The position numbers were made by a program, and so were the translations under genes. The notes below the pieces were generated by a model, which searched no databases, was not told the DNA's origin, and saw only the letters and a program-made list of their open reading frames with translations. From the IMG/VR virus record IMGVR_UViG_3300034012_000356, positions 1 through 32,132 of that record: DNA of 32,132 nucleotides, one strand, 5' to 3'. The stretch comes from a virus. This document shows, piece after piece, positions 21,864-31,313 of this stretch; the stretch's first letter is position 1; the number at the start of each line of letters is the position of its first letter.

Positions 21864-23222
21864 TTATTTTAGTCCAACTTGTTGCCTATATGCGTCAGCT
21901 TCTGCTTGAGTGTTAAATCTAATTGCGCCTTGTGGTGTTTGAACTACGACTCCATCGCCAGTCGGCGCAGCACCGGGTCTACCATAATATTGATCGAACA
22001 ATTTCATTTTTGCCTTGATGTAATCGTCCGAAGTAAGCTTAGGATTCTTTTGAAGAAGAGCTTGCTTTTCAATTACCGACATATCATTCCACTCTTTTTC
22101 AAGAGCTAACGCATATTTAGCACGAGCCTCCGCTTTTCCAGAAGTGGTGCGCATCCGCTCGTAAGTTTCACCCAATGTTGGCGGATTTTCTGGATTCTTG
22201 GCGACTTCTTCTGCGTGTATTGCGGCGAGCAATTTTTGCTCTGCGCCAGGCGCACCAGCAGCAATTTTTTGAGATGTAATTTGTGCGTTCGCACCAATCT
22301 CCGCAGTTCTGATTTGCGTATCTTGCTGCGTTTTGGTTTTGAACAAATCAACTTTGTTCTTAACGCCATCATTAAGCGCTTTAACATAGTTTTCTTCGTT
22401 AGCTTGCAACTGCTTTTTGGCCTCTTCAACTCGAGAAAGATCTTTATCTGCGTTGGATTTTTGATAAGCAGCCTCGGCAATCTTAAGATCACGCAGGCTC
22501 TTTTTCATTTCTTTCTCTGATGCTTTGATTTCCTTTAGCGATGATCCGTAGCTAGCAAGCGCTTGCTGTGCTGCTGTTGAAGCAGTTTGGAATTCTTGTC
22601 CTTGACGAGCGCCCATCAAACCAAATCCAAACTGAAGAAGCGCCATACCTTTGGCTTCGTTTTTTTGTTTGGCAAAATCTTCTTTGTCTGCCATGACGTC
22701 TTTGCGCAAATCTTCGTACAGGGTTGGGTTTAATCCTGCTAGTCGCTCCGACTCCCTTCTCATTTCGGCAGCCTTGGTAAGATCAATTTGTTCTGGCGCT
22801 TTTGCCCTATATACAGGGACTTCGCCTTTTCCAATATCAATATTGCTCGGCAAATACGTTGGCTGTGGTTGACCACCGTCAGCAAATGCCACGATCCCAC
22901 CACCAGCCATTTCGGTAATCCCGCTTGGCAACGCTGCCACGCCCGCGCTAGGTGGCGGCGCACCCGGTGCTGCCATAATGCCCGGCGGCATCTGGCCTTG
23001 TGCGGTTGTAGGCGGCTGCGGAGAAAGCACGTCTTCTACAACTGTAGTCTGCGGAGGCCGCATGGCAGACTGGGCGATGCGGTCAATCATCATGCCCGCC
23101 ATCAGAGCCTTCTGCGGCTCCAACATGCCCATCTGCACCATACGCGCCAAGTCAGGCTTGCTGTACTTGGTTGCCAGCTCGCGGATCTCGTCTATCCGCA
23201 CACCAAAGTCATCGCGCTTCAT
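21864..23222 (-). CDS. Virion-associated coiled-coil protein, 452 aa
   Basis: The N-terminus (MKRDDFGVRIDEIRELATKY, then LARMVQMGMLEPQKALMAGM) is helical. A Pro-rich low-complexity stretch follows, with ALPSGITEMAGGGIVAFADG near 97-116. Residues about 170-330 form a long charged coiled coil (KEIKASEKEMKKSLRDLKIA, KKQLQANEENYVKALNDGV). A small C-terminal domain (VVVQTPQGAIRFNTQAEADA) ends the protein. AAGGGG precedes ATG 23222. The GGGIVAFADGG motif has counterparts in the next two virion proteins upstream in the operon. Position between a giant internal-type protein and other structural genes suggests an internal or ejected virion protein; the base composition here is more AT-rich than in the rightward unit. 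Confidence 0.7.
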   Translation of the reverse strand: MKRDDFGVRIDEIRELATKYSKPDLARMVQMGMLEPQKALMAGMMIDRIAQSAMRPPQTTVVEDVLSPQPPTTAQGQMPPGIMAAPGAPPPSAGVAALPSGITEMAGGGIVAFADGGQPQPTYLPSNIDIGKGEVPVYRAKAPEQIDLTKAAEMRRESERLAGLNPTLYEDLRKDVMADKEDFAKQKNEAKGMALLQFGFGLMGARQGQEFQTASTAAQQALASYGSSLKEIKASEKEMKKSLRDLKIAEAAYQKSNADKDLSRVEEAKKQLQANEENYVKALNDGVKNKVDLFKTKTQQDTQIRTAEIGANAQITSQKIAAGAPGAEQKLLAAIHAEEVAKNPENPPTLGETYERMRTTSGKAEARAKYALALEKEWNDMSVIEKQALLQKNPKLTSDDYIKAKMKLFDQYYGRPGAAPTGDGVVVQTPQGAIRFNTQAEADAYRQQVGLK

Positions 23223-23224
23223 CC

Positions 23225-24358
23225 TTAACCCCTTGACAGATGGTTAATCGCTAGGTCAGCTAATCCGCCGCCTGCGTAGCTAGACATCAGACCACCCTCT
23301 TTGCTGCCAAACAATTTGCTTGCCCCATACAACGCTGTGCCTATGCCCGCTAACTGCGCGGTCGTAGACGGCGGCGCTTGATAGACAGCCTGTGTAGTCT
23401 GCGTTGGAACACCAGCAATCATCTCTTTGGCAAACGCTAACTGCTCGTACGGATACTTCTTCTGCCGCAGGAAGTCTTCGTACTGCTGCGTAAGCCGCTG
23501 CTGTTCCAGCGCTTGATACTGCTGACCAACACTTTGCAGCGCGTTGATGATGTCTTTCTGTTGCCCAAACTGTGCTTGACCCAAGCCGCCCAGTTGCTGT
23601 GCTGCTGCTAGCTGTTGCTGTAATCCTTGCAGAGCAAGTCCTGCACCATATTGCCGTGATGCTTCTGTCTGCCGCTGTGCTTCCAGTGCTCGCTGCTGTT
23701 CTGCTTGGTACAAGTTCTGCGCCTGCTCGTAAGCGGCCTGCGCACCACGCGCTTGTATGTCACCTATCTGTGTACCAAGATTGCGCTGACGCTCTGCTTC
23801 CAGAATAGCCTGCCGACTACCACCAAACGCACCAGCGCCTACCGCCTGTGCCTGCTGTTTTGTGCGCTCAATGTCAGACTGACGCCTTGCTTCACGCGCC
23901 TGTATGTCCACCACGTTCTGGTAGTACGGCGACATGTACGTCTCTGCCGCACCAGGCTGTGTGAACGAGCCAGTCTGGAACTGACTAGGGATGTAATTGA
24001 TGTCGCCCGCCCGCAAGCCAGCAGCACCAGCAAACTGCGTAGCAGCACCAAGCTGTTGCGCTGGTCCAAGGTTAGCAACCGCCTGCTGCGCGGTAACTTG
24101 GAACGGATCGAATCCAGCTATGCGCTCCCGCGTGTACGGCTGGTACTCCGTCTTGGACGCACGAATAGCGTTCTTGGCAAGATCAATAACATCACCCCGC
24201 ACTTCAGGCGGGTAGGTGTATTGAATGTTGGTAGTGTTAGCAGGTGGTCCAGGCGGCGCACTACCACCACCATAGATGCGACCACCGGGTTTTAGCCGGG
24301 TGGCGCATTCACCAAACGGTTCGCCAAATGCTTCAAGTGCTCTGCGCGAATAGTTCAT
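23225..24358 (-). CDS. Virion-associated Gln/Ala-rich coiled-coil protein, 377 aa
   Basis: The N-terminus (MNYSRRALEAFGEPFGECAT, then RIYGGGSAPP) resembles a recurrent start of structural proteins in environmental podoviruses. The middle is strikingly rich in Gln and Ala (GALALQ-type heptads such as GLQQQLAAAQQLGGLGQAQF), giving a long amphipathic helix or coiled coil. The C-terminus returns to Gly-rich GGLMSSYAGGGLADLAINHL. GAGGT precedes ATG 24358. This composition is typical of T7-like internal core proteins, but homology is not established. It is separated from the GNAT gene by 2 nt. Confidence 0.7.
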   Translation of the reverse strand: MNYSRRALEAFGEPFGECATRLKPGGRIYGGGSAPPGPPANTTNIQYTYPPEVRGDVIDLAKNAIRASKTEYQPYTRERIAGFDPFQVTAQQAVANLGPAQQLGAATQFAGAAGLRAGDINYIPSQFQTGSFTQPGAAETYMSPYYQNVVDIQAREARRQSDIERTKQQAQAVGAGAFGGSRQAILEAERQRNLGTQIGDIQARGAQAAYEQAQNLYQAEQQRALEAQRQTEASRQYGAGLALQGLQQQLAAAQQLGGLGQAQFGQQKDIINALQSVGQQYQALEQQRLTQQYEDFLRQKKYPYEQLAFAKEMIAGVPTQTTQAVYQAPPSTTAQLAGIGTALYGASKLFGSKEGGLMSSYAGGGLADLAINHLSRG

Positions 24359-24360
24359 AA

Positions 24361-24819
24361 CTACCTCTGCAATATCTTTGTGTACAGCTTATCAGTGTGC
24401 TTGTAACCCAGATATTCAAACAAACGTGAATTGTCCAAATGTATCTTGGTGTGCATGATGATTCTGTCCACACCAATCTCTTTCAAGACTTCTTCCGCGT
24501 ACTTAAACATCTTGATTCCGATGCGCCCTTTGCGGTACTCCGGTTTCAAATAATAAATATCTTCAAATGCGGTTATGCAAGTTTTGTAATGCAAGTGCGG
24601 CTGGATAATAAAAATGATGTACCCAATTAACTCATCACCATCCATGCAGTTGATACATATCAACCAACCCATCTGTGCCATTTGTGCGTACCGGTCGTAA
24701 TCCGGTGCCATCGGAAAATCCTTGGTTACGCACAACTCATCGTAGTGAGCTGGAAATATTTCTTCCAGTTGTTTTGCAAACTCGAACGGGTTAACTGCTT
24801 TGTACGTTATCTCACTCAT
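24361..24819 (-). CDS. GNAT-family N-acetyltransferase
   Basis: The 152-residue product has the GNAT layout: an N-terminal strand-helix part, a beta-bulge region (DELIGYIIFIIQPHLHYKTC), motif A with EDIYYLKPEYRKGRIGIKMF (about 86-105), where RKGRIG matches the (R/Q)-x-x-G-x-(G/A) pyrophosphate loop, and a C-terminal IIMHTKIHLDNSRLFEYLGY with the family's Asn and the YLGY motif. It starts by a 4-nt overlap with the 1222-aa gene and lacks its own ribosome-binding site, so it is translated with virion proteins. Acetyltransferases at this position occur in some podoviruses; the substrate (virion protein, host target or glycan) is unknown. Confidence 0.85.
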   Translation of the reverse strand: MSEITYKAVNPFEFAKQLEEIFPAHYDELCVTKDFPMAPDYDRYAQMAQMGWLICINCMDGDELIGYIIFIIQPHLHYKTCITAFEDIYYLKPEYRKGRIGIKMFKYAEEVLKEIGVDRIIMHTKIHLDNSRLFEYLGYKHTDKLYTKILQR

Positions 24820-27800
24820 GCAGGCAGGAGGCTACGAGATTTACTATCCACAGCCACCTTGCCCTTTCCTACGGTCTTGCCCCTGCGTTTCTGAATCCTT
24901 TCCATCATGGCGTACAACTGCCGCGCTCCTGCATCTGTGGAACCGTTGCCAAGTTCTGACACGATCCGCGCTGGGATCACAAACTCACCATCAGCAAGAC
25001 GAGCAGGCTGCCTGTTGCCAATAGAAGCAGGGATAGAATCAGATACTCCATCGCCCGGCCCTTTCAGTAAACGTCCACCATCAGAGTAATCGCCCAAGTG
25101 ATACCCGCCGCCAGCATAACCACCCGCTGCCATAGTTGCTGTGCGGTTCTGTTGCAGATTCTGCGCTTGCGCCATCAACATCTGCTCTTCTGGTGTCAGC
25201 GCAACCGTCTGCGTAGTTGTGCCCGGCAACACCGGTGTTGGCGGTGTGTACGCTTGTGGCGCAGCAGCAGACTGCAAGGTGATCAAGCCCGGCGTCACGT
25301 TCGAGAACGGCGCAGCCAACACGGCTCCTTGGCTAGGTGTAAACGTTAGCCCCTGTCGCAGGTCAGGCATCTTCTGCGATAGTTGCGAATACAGCCCTGT
25401 CAGACCAAGCTCTTTGTTTGGATCACGGTACGGGAACGCTTGACCTGTGACGTCACGAATGAAGCGGATATCCGGCGTTTCCGCTGCTGGCAAGAATTGC
25501 GGACGATAGATATTGCCTGCAACGGTCGCAATATCCTGTTGCATTTTCTCATCCATAACAGGCCGCGCGATGCCGCCACCAGTTGGGGTGTAGCTAGCAT
25601 AAGCCTGCATGTATGCCTGATCAGCAGCAATCTCTTCCGGCGTTTTTACTCGCGGCGCTGTTGGCGCTGACGTAAATCCAGTGCCACCAGAAATAGGCGT
25701 TGTGCCGGGCAGCGTGCCGATGCCAGTCGTAGTGCTTGGCGCACCCGCACCCGGCTGTTGTACGGCAAAACCAGATCCACCTACACCAGAAGGCTGCGCT
25801 TCCGGCTGATAGATACGCTTCTCAAGATACTCCGTGCTGTTGAGCAAGTTGGTGCGCAACGCAGCAACAGGCGTTTTTCCAGATACAGCAGCATCGTATT
25901 CAGCCTTGGTTGGCTTGCGTCCGAGCACTTCACCATACACGTCAGCAATCTCAACTGGTGTAGGTCCAGTTGGAGGCGGTTTGGTTGCAAGATCTAACTG
26001 ATTTTGCAGGTTAAGCTGATATGAATTTTTGCCATTCCTATCGACATGCCCAGTTAAGGCATTACGAAGGTGAGCAAATGTAGGATATGAACCAGCGTTA
26101 ACTCCCTTTATAAAACCCGCAAGTTCGCCGTCATCCATCTCACGGCCCCAGTAGTACTTGGCCTGCGCTTGTATTTCATCTGCGGTAAATGGCTTGCTGC
26201 GTGCAGTTAAATGGTCTAGTGCCGTTCCGCCAATTGCATCTGCAAAACCTTGGAGGCTAGCGCGATTACCTACATACTGCTGTAGTTCGGCTGCTGTTGG
26301 TTTGCGACCAACAACTTCTTCAAATACCGACGTTACATCGGCAGCAGTCAAATTTCTAGCCGTGGTATTCCAACCTTGGGTGGCATTTGTTACAGCACCA
26401 ACTTTTGGCGGTAATGCATTGATTGCTTGACTTACCCATCCTGAACCTTCGGCGGTCATTTTTGTTTCAAACGTTGGCGCTCTTGCCGCAGATGTTTCTC
26501 TAGAACGAGCTAATGACTTCTCACCCTCTTGATACGCCTGTAACGTGTCTTTGGCAAAACCTGCTACTCCAGAAAACTGTTCGCCCTTGGCAGTCGTCTT
26601 GCCTTCTTTGTCAATCAGGCCAGCCGCTACCATCGCGTTCACCAACTTGATAGAGTCAGCCGGTTTTGGTTCGCCGGTCACGCCGGTCAGTACAGGAACG
26701 ATGTTGGTCTGGAATATCGCTGCTTCTTGCTTCTGCGCAGTTTCAGCATCCAGCCTAGCTTTGATTTCTTTCGCAAACTCTGAACCTGCCAAGCCTGGTA
26801 TGCCGGGCACAGTGGGCACGTTGTTAACGAAGTTTGCCAACAGCGCATTTATCTGCGCTTCTTCGTTGGTTTGTGCAGCGGTTATTGCTGCCGCTTTTTT
26901 CGGATCTTCGAAGTTAGGATCTGTTCTCGGAATTTTGCCGTAGACAGTTTCAACCGCTTGCGTCAGGTCATCAGTTTGACCCGCGATAGCATTTTGCAGC
27001 AGGCCAACAACATCCTCGAATCCCGGTTTGGGTTCACCCTTGGCGTCCAAATACTGTGGCAGTTGTCCTCGCAACGCCATCAGTTCGTTCCGCTCTTTTG
27101 TTAGCAACGGCGCGTAAGTGGCGTAAACGTTTGTATTCGTCCAACCACCTTTTGGTTCAGCAATACTGTCAATGTCAAAAGGCTTGACCGTACTATTGAT
27201 TAGTTTTTCCTGTGCCGCGTAGGCTGTCTGTCCAGCAGCAATCTGCTGTGGGGTCGGACCACCATTTGCTAACGCCACCACACCACCGCTTGCCATGCCG
27301 GGCGCACCGCTGTACGGAGAGACCGACGCATCTGTTGATGGATAGATGACGTTCTGCGCTATAGGGCGCTCTGATGGGTTGGCGTAAGTTGGTGTCTGCT
27401 GGAACGCCATCGGATATCTGTTGTTGTCCATCAGCGCGTTCTGCCGCGACATATTTTCTACTGGCAACGTTGCCAATCCGCCGTCTGCTGCGCGGAAATA
27501 GCCGCGTTCTTTTGAGCTGCCCGGCTCTATGGCGCTTGGGTTGTAGGGACGCACATAGTCAAACGGCGTGTATTCGTAAGGCGCTTCTTCCGGTGCGCCC
27601 GGCTGCTTTGGCTTGTACATGGCAAGTGTGCCTACACCGCCAGCAATCAGCGGGTTTTTGTACTTTTCTAGCCACTCTTTTCTAAACGCTTCGTCTTCTT
27701 TTGATCCGCTAAACAATTTGCCAAGCGTGTTTGATGCGCGATCATAAGCGCCAGACACGCCTTCTTTAACGGAACTCAAGACGCTAGGAGTAGGGGGTGG

Positions 27801-28484
27801 CGCAGCGCCGCCATACGGCACTGGGTTCACCATGCCTTGACCGCCGTAATTTATATTTCCAGCGATGAGCTGGCCTGATGCTGGATTGGTGACAGCACCA
27901 GCCGGTGCTAATGTAGATGTTGTCGGCGTTGCATAACCTGTAGTAGTTGCCGCTTGCAATCCCGGCGGCACATTAACTCCTGCTGTTCCTGCCGCACCTG
28001 CTGCACCTGCTGTACCTGCCGTGCCTGCTGCTCCGCGAGTGGCGCTGGCAGCGAATGCTTCTGGCTTTGTATATGCAGACATTCCTAACCCAGCACCGGC
28101 TTTCGAACTACTTGCAGCGCCTGCGCCGATTAGACCCTCCGCCAAGCCTGCGCCACCATAAGCGCCCAAGCCCATCATCAAGCCTTTGCCCAAGCTGCCT
28201 GTAGCCGCCGTGCCAACTGCACCCACCATCAGTCCAGCTTGAAGCGCACTAGACGCAAGCCCAATACCGGCTGGACCCAAGAATGCGCCCGCCACCATGG
28301 GCAGAATCGCACGCAAGAACCCAGCTTCCGGCAAGCCAGTTTCTGGGTTGATTGTCAGACTTCCGCCGTGCGCCATCGCCAACGACTGCAAGCCGCTAAC
28401 CTCGCCGGGAGTCATGTGAACGAGGACGGTATCGTCGCCCCTACCGGCGCTTTGAAGATGTTGGGCTAGGGTGTGCAGACTCAT
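24816..28484 (-). CDS. 1222-aa structural protein with VHMTPGEV start and DUF4214-like repeats
   Basis: ATG 28484 (AAGGTG upstream) is preferred over ATG 28538, which lies inside the preceding gene. The N-terminus (MSLHTLAQHLQSAGRGDDTV, LVHMTPGEVSGLQSLAMAHG) reads as a conserved phage structural start. Next come hydrophobic Gly/Ala segments (about 55-130) and a collagen-like Gly-Ala/Thr run (about 152-169). A Gly motif MASGGVVALANGG lies near 397-409. Three related helical units occur at about 713-752, 768-812 and 844-888, each with [V/A]xxx[V/Y]xGR[K/E][P/M] and resembling DUF4214 repeats. The C-terminus has GPGDGVSDSIPASIGNRQPA followed by LADGEFVIPARIVSELGNGS, a conserved end of such proteins. 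Probably a tail or internal virion component. Confidence 0.75.
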   Translation of the reverse strand: MSLHTLAQHLQSAGRGDDTVLVHMTPGEVSGLQSLAMAHGGSLTINPETGLPEAGFLRAILPMVAGAFLGPAGIGLASSALQAGLMVGAVGTAATGSLGKGLMMGLGAYGGAGLAEGLIGAGAASSSKAGAGLGMSAYTKPEAFAASATRGAAGTAGTAGAAGAAGTAGVNVPPGLQAATTTGYATPTTSTLAPAGAVTNPASGQLIAGNINYGGQGMVNPVPYGGAAPPPTPSVLSSVKEGVSGAYDRASNTLGKLFSGSKEDEAFRKEWLEKYKNPLIAGGVGTLAMYKPKQPGAPEEAPYEYTPFDYVRPYNPSAIEPGSSKERGYFRAADGGLATLPVENMSRQNALMDNNRYPMAFQQTPTYANPSERPIAQNVIYPSTDASVSPYSGAPGMASGGVVALANGGPTPQQIAAGQTAYAAQEKLINSTVKPFDIDSIAEPKGGWTNTNVYATYAPLLTKERNELMALRGQLPQYLDAKGEPKPGFEDVVGLLQNAIAGQTDDLTQAVETVYGKIPRTDPNFEDPKKAAAITAAQTNEEAQINALLANFVNNVPTVPGIPGLAGSEFAKEIKARLDAETAQKQEAAIFQTNIVPVLTGVTGEPKPADSIKLVNAMVAAGLIDKEGKTTAKGEQFSGVAGFAKDTLQAYQEGEKSLARSRETSAARAPTFETKMTAEGSGWVSQAINALPPKVGAVTNATQGWNTTARNLTAADVTSVFEEVVGRKPTAAELQQYVGNRASLQGFADAIGGTALDHLTARSKPFTADEIQAQAKYYWGREMDDGELAGFIKGVNAGSYPTFAHLRNALTGHVDRNGKNSYQLNLQNQLDLATKPPPTGPTPVEIADVYGEVLGRKPTKAEYDAAVSGKTPVAALRTNLLNSTEYLEKRIYQPEAQPSGVGGSGFAVQQPGAGAPSTTTGIGTLPGTTPISGGTGFTSAPTAPRVKTPEEIAADQAYMQAYASYTPTGGGIARPVMDEKMQQDIATVAGNIYRPQFLPAAETPDIRFIRDVTGQAFPYRDPNKELGLTGLYSQLSQKMPDLRQGLTFTPSQGAVLAAPFSNVTPGLITLQSAAAPQAYTPPTPVLPGTTTQTVALTPEEQMLMAQAQNLQQNRTATMAAGGYAGGGYHLGDYSDGGRLLKGPGDGVSDSIPASIGNRQPARLADGEFVIPARIVSELGNGSTDAGARQLYAMMERIQKRRGKTVGKGKVAVDSKSRSLLPA

Positions 28485-28515
28485 AACGCACCTTTGAAAA
28501 ATTTTGTCAATCGTA

Positions 28516-29175
28516 TCACGCAGGCAACCTTGAAACAAAGGTTACTGTGCTGATTACAGAAGGAATTGATGGCCGAACATACGGGCTTGACTGCGCCACT
28601 TTATATCCCAAACTCACAGCAGAATCTGTAGATGTCCATACCAAATCAATAACAGTATTCGCCTCTACTGGTATTACGAAATTCCAAGCTGCCACCGCCG
28701 CACCATTTGTGCCGCCATGCTTGCTAGGTATTGTTACCTGTGTTGCCGACTCGTAAACATCTGTGCCGCCAACTCGTGCCCACACAAACACATCGTGCGC
28801 TTGTGAGTCGGTATTAAAAAACTGGGCGCTAAACTGGTAGTTATAAACGCCGGAATAATCAACCCTGACGCTACCGTTCGACAACTGTGTAGATAATGTT
28901 GCATTAGCATCGGTATTGTTCAGCGTTATGATAGTGACGGTATTGGCTGTAGTATTTTGAGACACGTTGGAAAAAAACGCGCCGCAAGGAAGGCTGACAA
29001 ACCTGCCGCCGCTATTAGAAAGAAACGTTGCCACCACCCCATTAAGCTGCTGAAAGTATAGACGTAGTACGTTGTTAAGCTGGTCTTGATACTGACGGCT
29101 GTAATCTACCGACCCAACCGGTAGCGCCGGAACTGCCGGGACAATGATCTTATTAGTAATGGCAGTGTTAGCCAT
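28516..29175 (-). CDS. Beta-rich virion protein (possible tail fibre/appendage), 219 aa
   Basis: The start at 29175 directly follows the TAG of the 711-aa gene, with GGGAGG upstream. After a short helix (DYSRQYQDQLNNVLRLYFQQ, about 24-43) the protein is almost entirely short strands rich in Ser, Thr, Asn and Val (VRVDYSGVYNYQFSAQFFNT, DVFVWARVGGTDVYESATQV, VIPVEANTVIDLVWTS). This fits a jelly-roll such as those in C1q-like or phage appendage domains. The helix may trimerise. The late-operon position after the nozzle-like protein suggests an appendage or decoration subunit. No enzyme motif is visible. Confidence 0.65.
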   Translation of the reverse strand: MANTAITNKIIVPAVPALPVGSVDYSRQYQDQLNNVLRLYFQQLNGVVATFLSNSGGRFVSLPCGAFFSNVSQNTTANTVTIITLNNTDANATLSTQLSNGSVRVDYSGVYNYQFSAQFFNTDSQAHDVFVWARVGGTDVYESATQVTIPSKHGGTNGAAVAAWNFVIPVEANTVIDLVWTSTDSAVSLGYKVAQSSPYVRPSIPSVISTVTFVSRLPA

Positions 29176-31311
29176 CTACCGCCTCCCATCAGCACGCACA
29201 TCAATTCTAGGAGCGCCTAGCTGCCATGCACAGCCAATCTGGTTAGAGCTGACTTTGAACGCCATCTGCCGCCCGCGAATCCGGGTGTACACAATCTCCG
29301 TGAACTCCTGCACCGTGTAGTTCCGCTGGGTAGCGTAAGACTGCGCAGACTGAACGGTGGGCGAAGCCGCTACGCCATACGGCGCACCAGGGTTCTGTCG
29401 TGGCCTTACGCTAAACGTAACCTCTGGCTTGGCAGGCGCAGCACTGTCAGATCCGTCAAACGTAATATCAGGAATCATGCGCCACACAAAACCAAAGTTG
29501 TGGCCGTTGCCAATATCAAAGTCTGACGACTGGATGTATGAATCTATCGGATTGATGGTGCCGTTAACCTCAACGTCATCGTTACCATTCTCATGGAACA
29601 CGATGGTGTTATTGTAGGTAGCTGCCATCGGGTAATTGCGTAGCGGGCTATCCAGCCAAGCGCTGCGATCCAACGTGCCGTAGTACCAGACCTTGTCCAG
29701 ATAATTGAAGATCACGTACCGGTTGACCGTCGTGCTGTCGGCAGAGCAGTAGAACCACCAGATTTCGCTGTAACCCTCGTTGCTGCCGCAGAATACTTGG
29801 TAGCTCTGCTCTAGGTTGATGTCGCCGTACACGTACTGCCGCAGGGCGCATGGCAACGTTTCCACTCGGCCTGTGTAAACGTAAAACTTGTCCAGACCCA
29901 TCCAGTACACGATATTGTTCGCCGCCCCAATAGCGTTCGGACCAATGATCGAAATGTTGTTGGACAGGATGTTAAAGCCCCAGACAAACGGTGGACCCAG
30001 ATACTGCATGGAATATGCCGCCGCATCTGTCAGGACTAAAATCTCCTGCCGTGTTTGAATGGCGGTCACAATCGTGGAACCGCTGGACAGTTGGTAGCTG
30101 CCAGCCTGGTTGGTAATCGCAGGCGTCCAAGTGCTGTAGCTTTCCTGATCTGACCAGCGGATCAGCATCGGGTTCTGCTCGGAACTACCGTAATCGTTAG
30201 CACCCATGGCAATCACAAACCGTGAGGCGTCCGACACCATAACTTGCGCTGCAACCACAGGGCAGTCTGCATCGGTCTGATACACACCAGACGACGTGGG
30301 CGACAGCAGTTTGGCTGGCTCATTAAACAGCAGCACATTAGCGCCGGTGTACTGCGGTATCCACAAGTACAGCGGACCGTTGCGCGGGCTGATGATTAGA
30401 TATTCACCGAAGTTTGCCTGCGACCACAAGCGTAGCTGCAAGCCAATACTACTGGCGGACGACTGCCCCCAGCCGGTAAATGTGTTGGCGTTGTACACCA
30501 CCGTGCTATTGGCGTGCGACGTCGCTACCGTGCCGTTCGCCCCGCGTGTTGCGCCGGTAAATACCACCGCCGTGTTGCCAGTATAGGTAGCAAGTTCTCG
30601 ATCTATCAACACAGTGCCGGTGGCATTCGAGAACCCAGTAGTAGACACCACAGCAATATTGGTGTTGCTTGAGTTCAACGACGCTGACAACGTAGTCTGC
30701 TGCGCACCGGTTACAAAGCCGCCCCACAAGCCCGTGCCCCAGCCGGTGACGTAGCTGTAAACAGCAAGACCCGTGTTGATCTGATACACCGCTGTAACAG
30801 TGCCGCCGCCGGTCGCGCTTGATGTTGCCGCCGTATCGGCTTCAATGGTGTACTGGCTGTTGCTGATATAGGTGACCTGATACTCACCGTTCAGATTCAA
30901 CCCGCCAACCGTTGTTGCGCCGGAGAAAGTCACGAAGTCGCCGGTAATAGCGCCGTGATCTGCATCCGTTACTGTGACAGTCTTGGAGCTTGCGACTGTC
31001 GTAAACGGATCTGTCAACGTAACCGTGGATCTGACGGGCGTGATGTCGTTGTAAACGCCACCAGATTCAATGTAGTACTTCAGGTTCGTGCCAACACCCA
31101 GCAGGTTATAGCCCTTGAGTGTGACCCAGTTGATTAACCCACGGGCAACGCCGAGGTAAGTGTTAGGCGTAATCGGCAGCCAGCCGCCCAGCTTTTGTGG
31201 ATAGCCAGAACGAAACCGTATCTTGTCGCACTCGTACCAGCCGCCTTCGTTTGCAAGCGTGGTGCCCTCACGGTTGATGCCGGGGCGAAATTGTAAAAGC
31301 TGTAACGGCAT
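29176..31311 (-). CDS. 711-aa phage structural (stabilisation/tail-nozzle type) protein
   Basis: The N-terminus (MPLQLLQFRPGINREGTTLA, NEGGWYECDKIRFRSGYPQK) and the C-terminus (RGRQMAFKVSSNQIGCAWQL, GAPRIDVRADGRR) both match a widespread phage structural family. Proteins of this family are usually annotated as stabilisation or tail-tube-B-like (nozzle) proteins; assignment is by pattern recognition. The interior is beta-rich with repeated blades (LINWVTLKGYNLLGVGTNLK; YSMQYLGPPFVWGF; NEGYSEIWWFYCSA), consistent with a propeller. Residues about 100-170 hold an Ig/FCCH-like insert (GDFVTFSGATTVGGLNLNGE). GGTGGG precedes ATG 31311. Confidence 0.8.
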   Translation of the reverse strand: MPLQLLQFRPGINREGTTLANEGGWYECDKIRFRSGYPQKLGGWLPITPNTYLGVARGLINWVTLKGYNLLGVGTNLKYYIESGGVYNDITPVRSTVTLTDPFTTVASSKTVTVTDADHGAITGDFVTFSGATTVGGLNLNGEYQVTYISNSQYTIEADTAATSSATGGGTVTAVYQINTGLAVYSYVTGWGTGLWGGFVTGAQQTTLSASLNSSNTNIAVVSTTGFSNATGTVLIDRELATYTGNTAVVFTGATRGANGTVATSHANSTVVYNANTFTGWGQSSASSIGLQLRLWSQANFGEYLIISPRNGPLYLWIPQYTGANVLLFNEPAKLLSPTSSGVYQTDADCPVVAAQVMVSDASRFVIAMGANDYGSSEQNPMLIRWSDQESYSTWTPAITNQAGSYQLSSGSTIVTAIQTRQEILVLTDAAAYSMQYLGPPFVWGFNILSNNISIIGPNAIGAANNIVYWMGLDKFYVYTGRVETLPCALRQYVYGDINLEQSYQVFCGSNEGYSEIWWFYCSADSTTVNRYVIFNYLDKVWYYGTLDRSAWLDSPLRNYPMAATYNNTIVFHENGNDDVEVNGTINPIDSYIQSSDFDIGNGHNFGFVWRMIPDITFDGSDSAAPAKPEVTFSVRPRQNPGAPYGVAASPTVQSAQSYATQRNYTVQEFTEIVYTRIRGRQMAFKVSSNQIGCAWQLGAPRIDVRADGRR

Positions 31312-31313
31312 TT

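Noticed and set aside
28000-28050. Repetitive DNA coding the Gly-Ala/Thr run as a possible non-coding repeat
   Set aside because: It is in frame within the 1222-aa protein and is explained as a collagen-like protein segment.
28485-28538. 18-codon extension of the 1222-aa protein
   Set aside because: It overlaps the upstream gene and has no ribosome-binding site, while ATG 28484 has AAGGTG and a typical family start.
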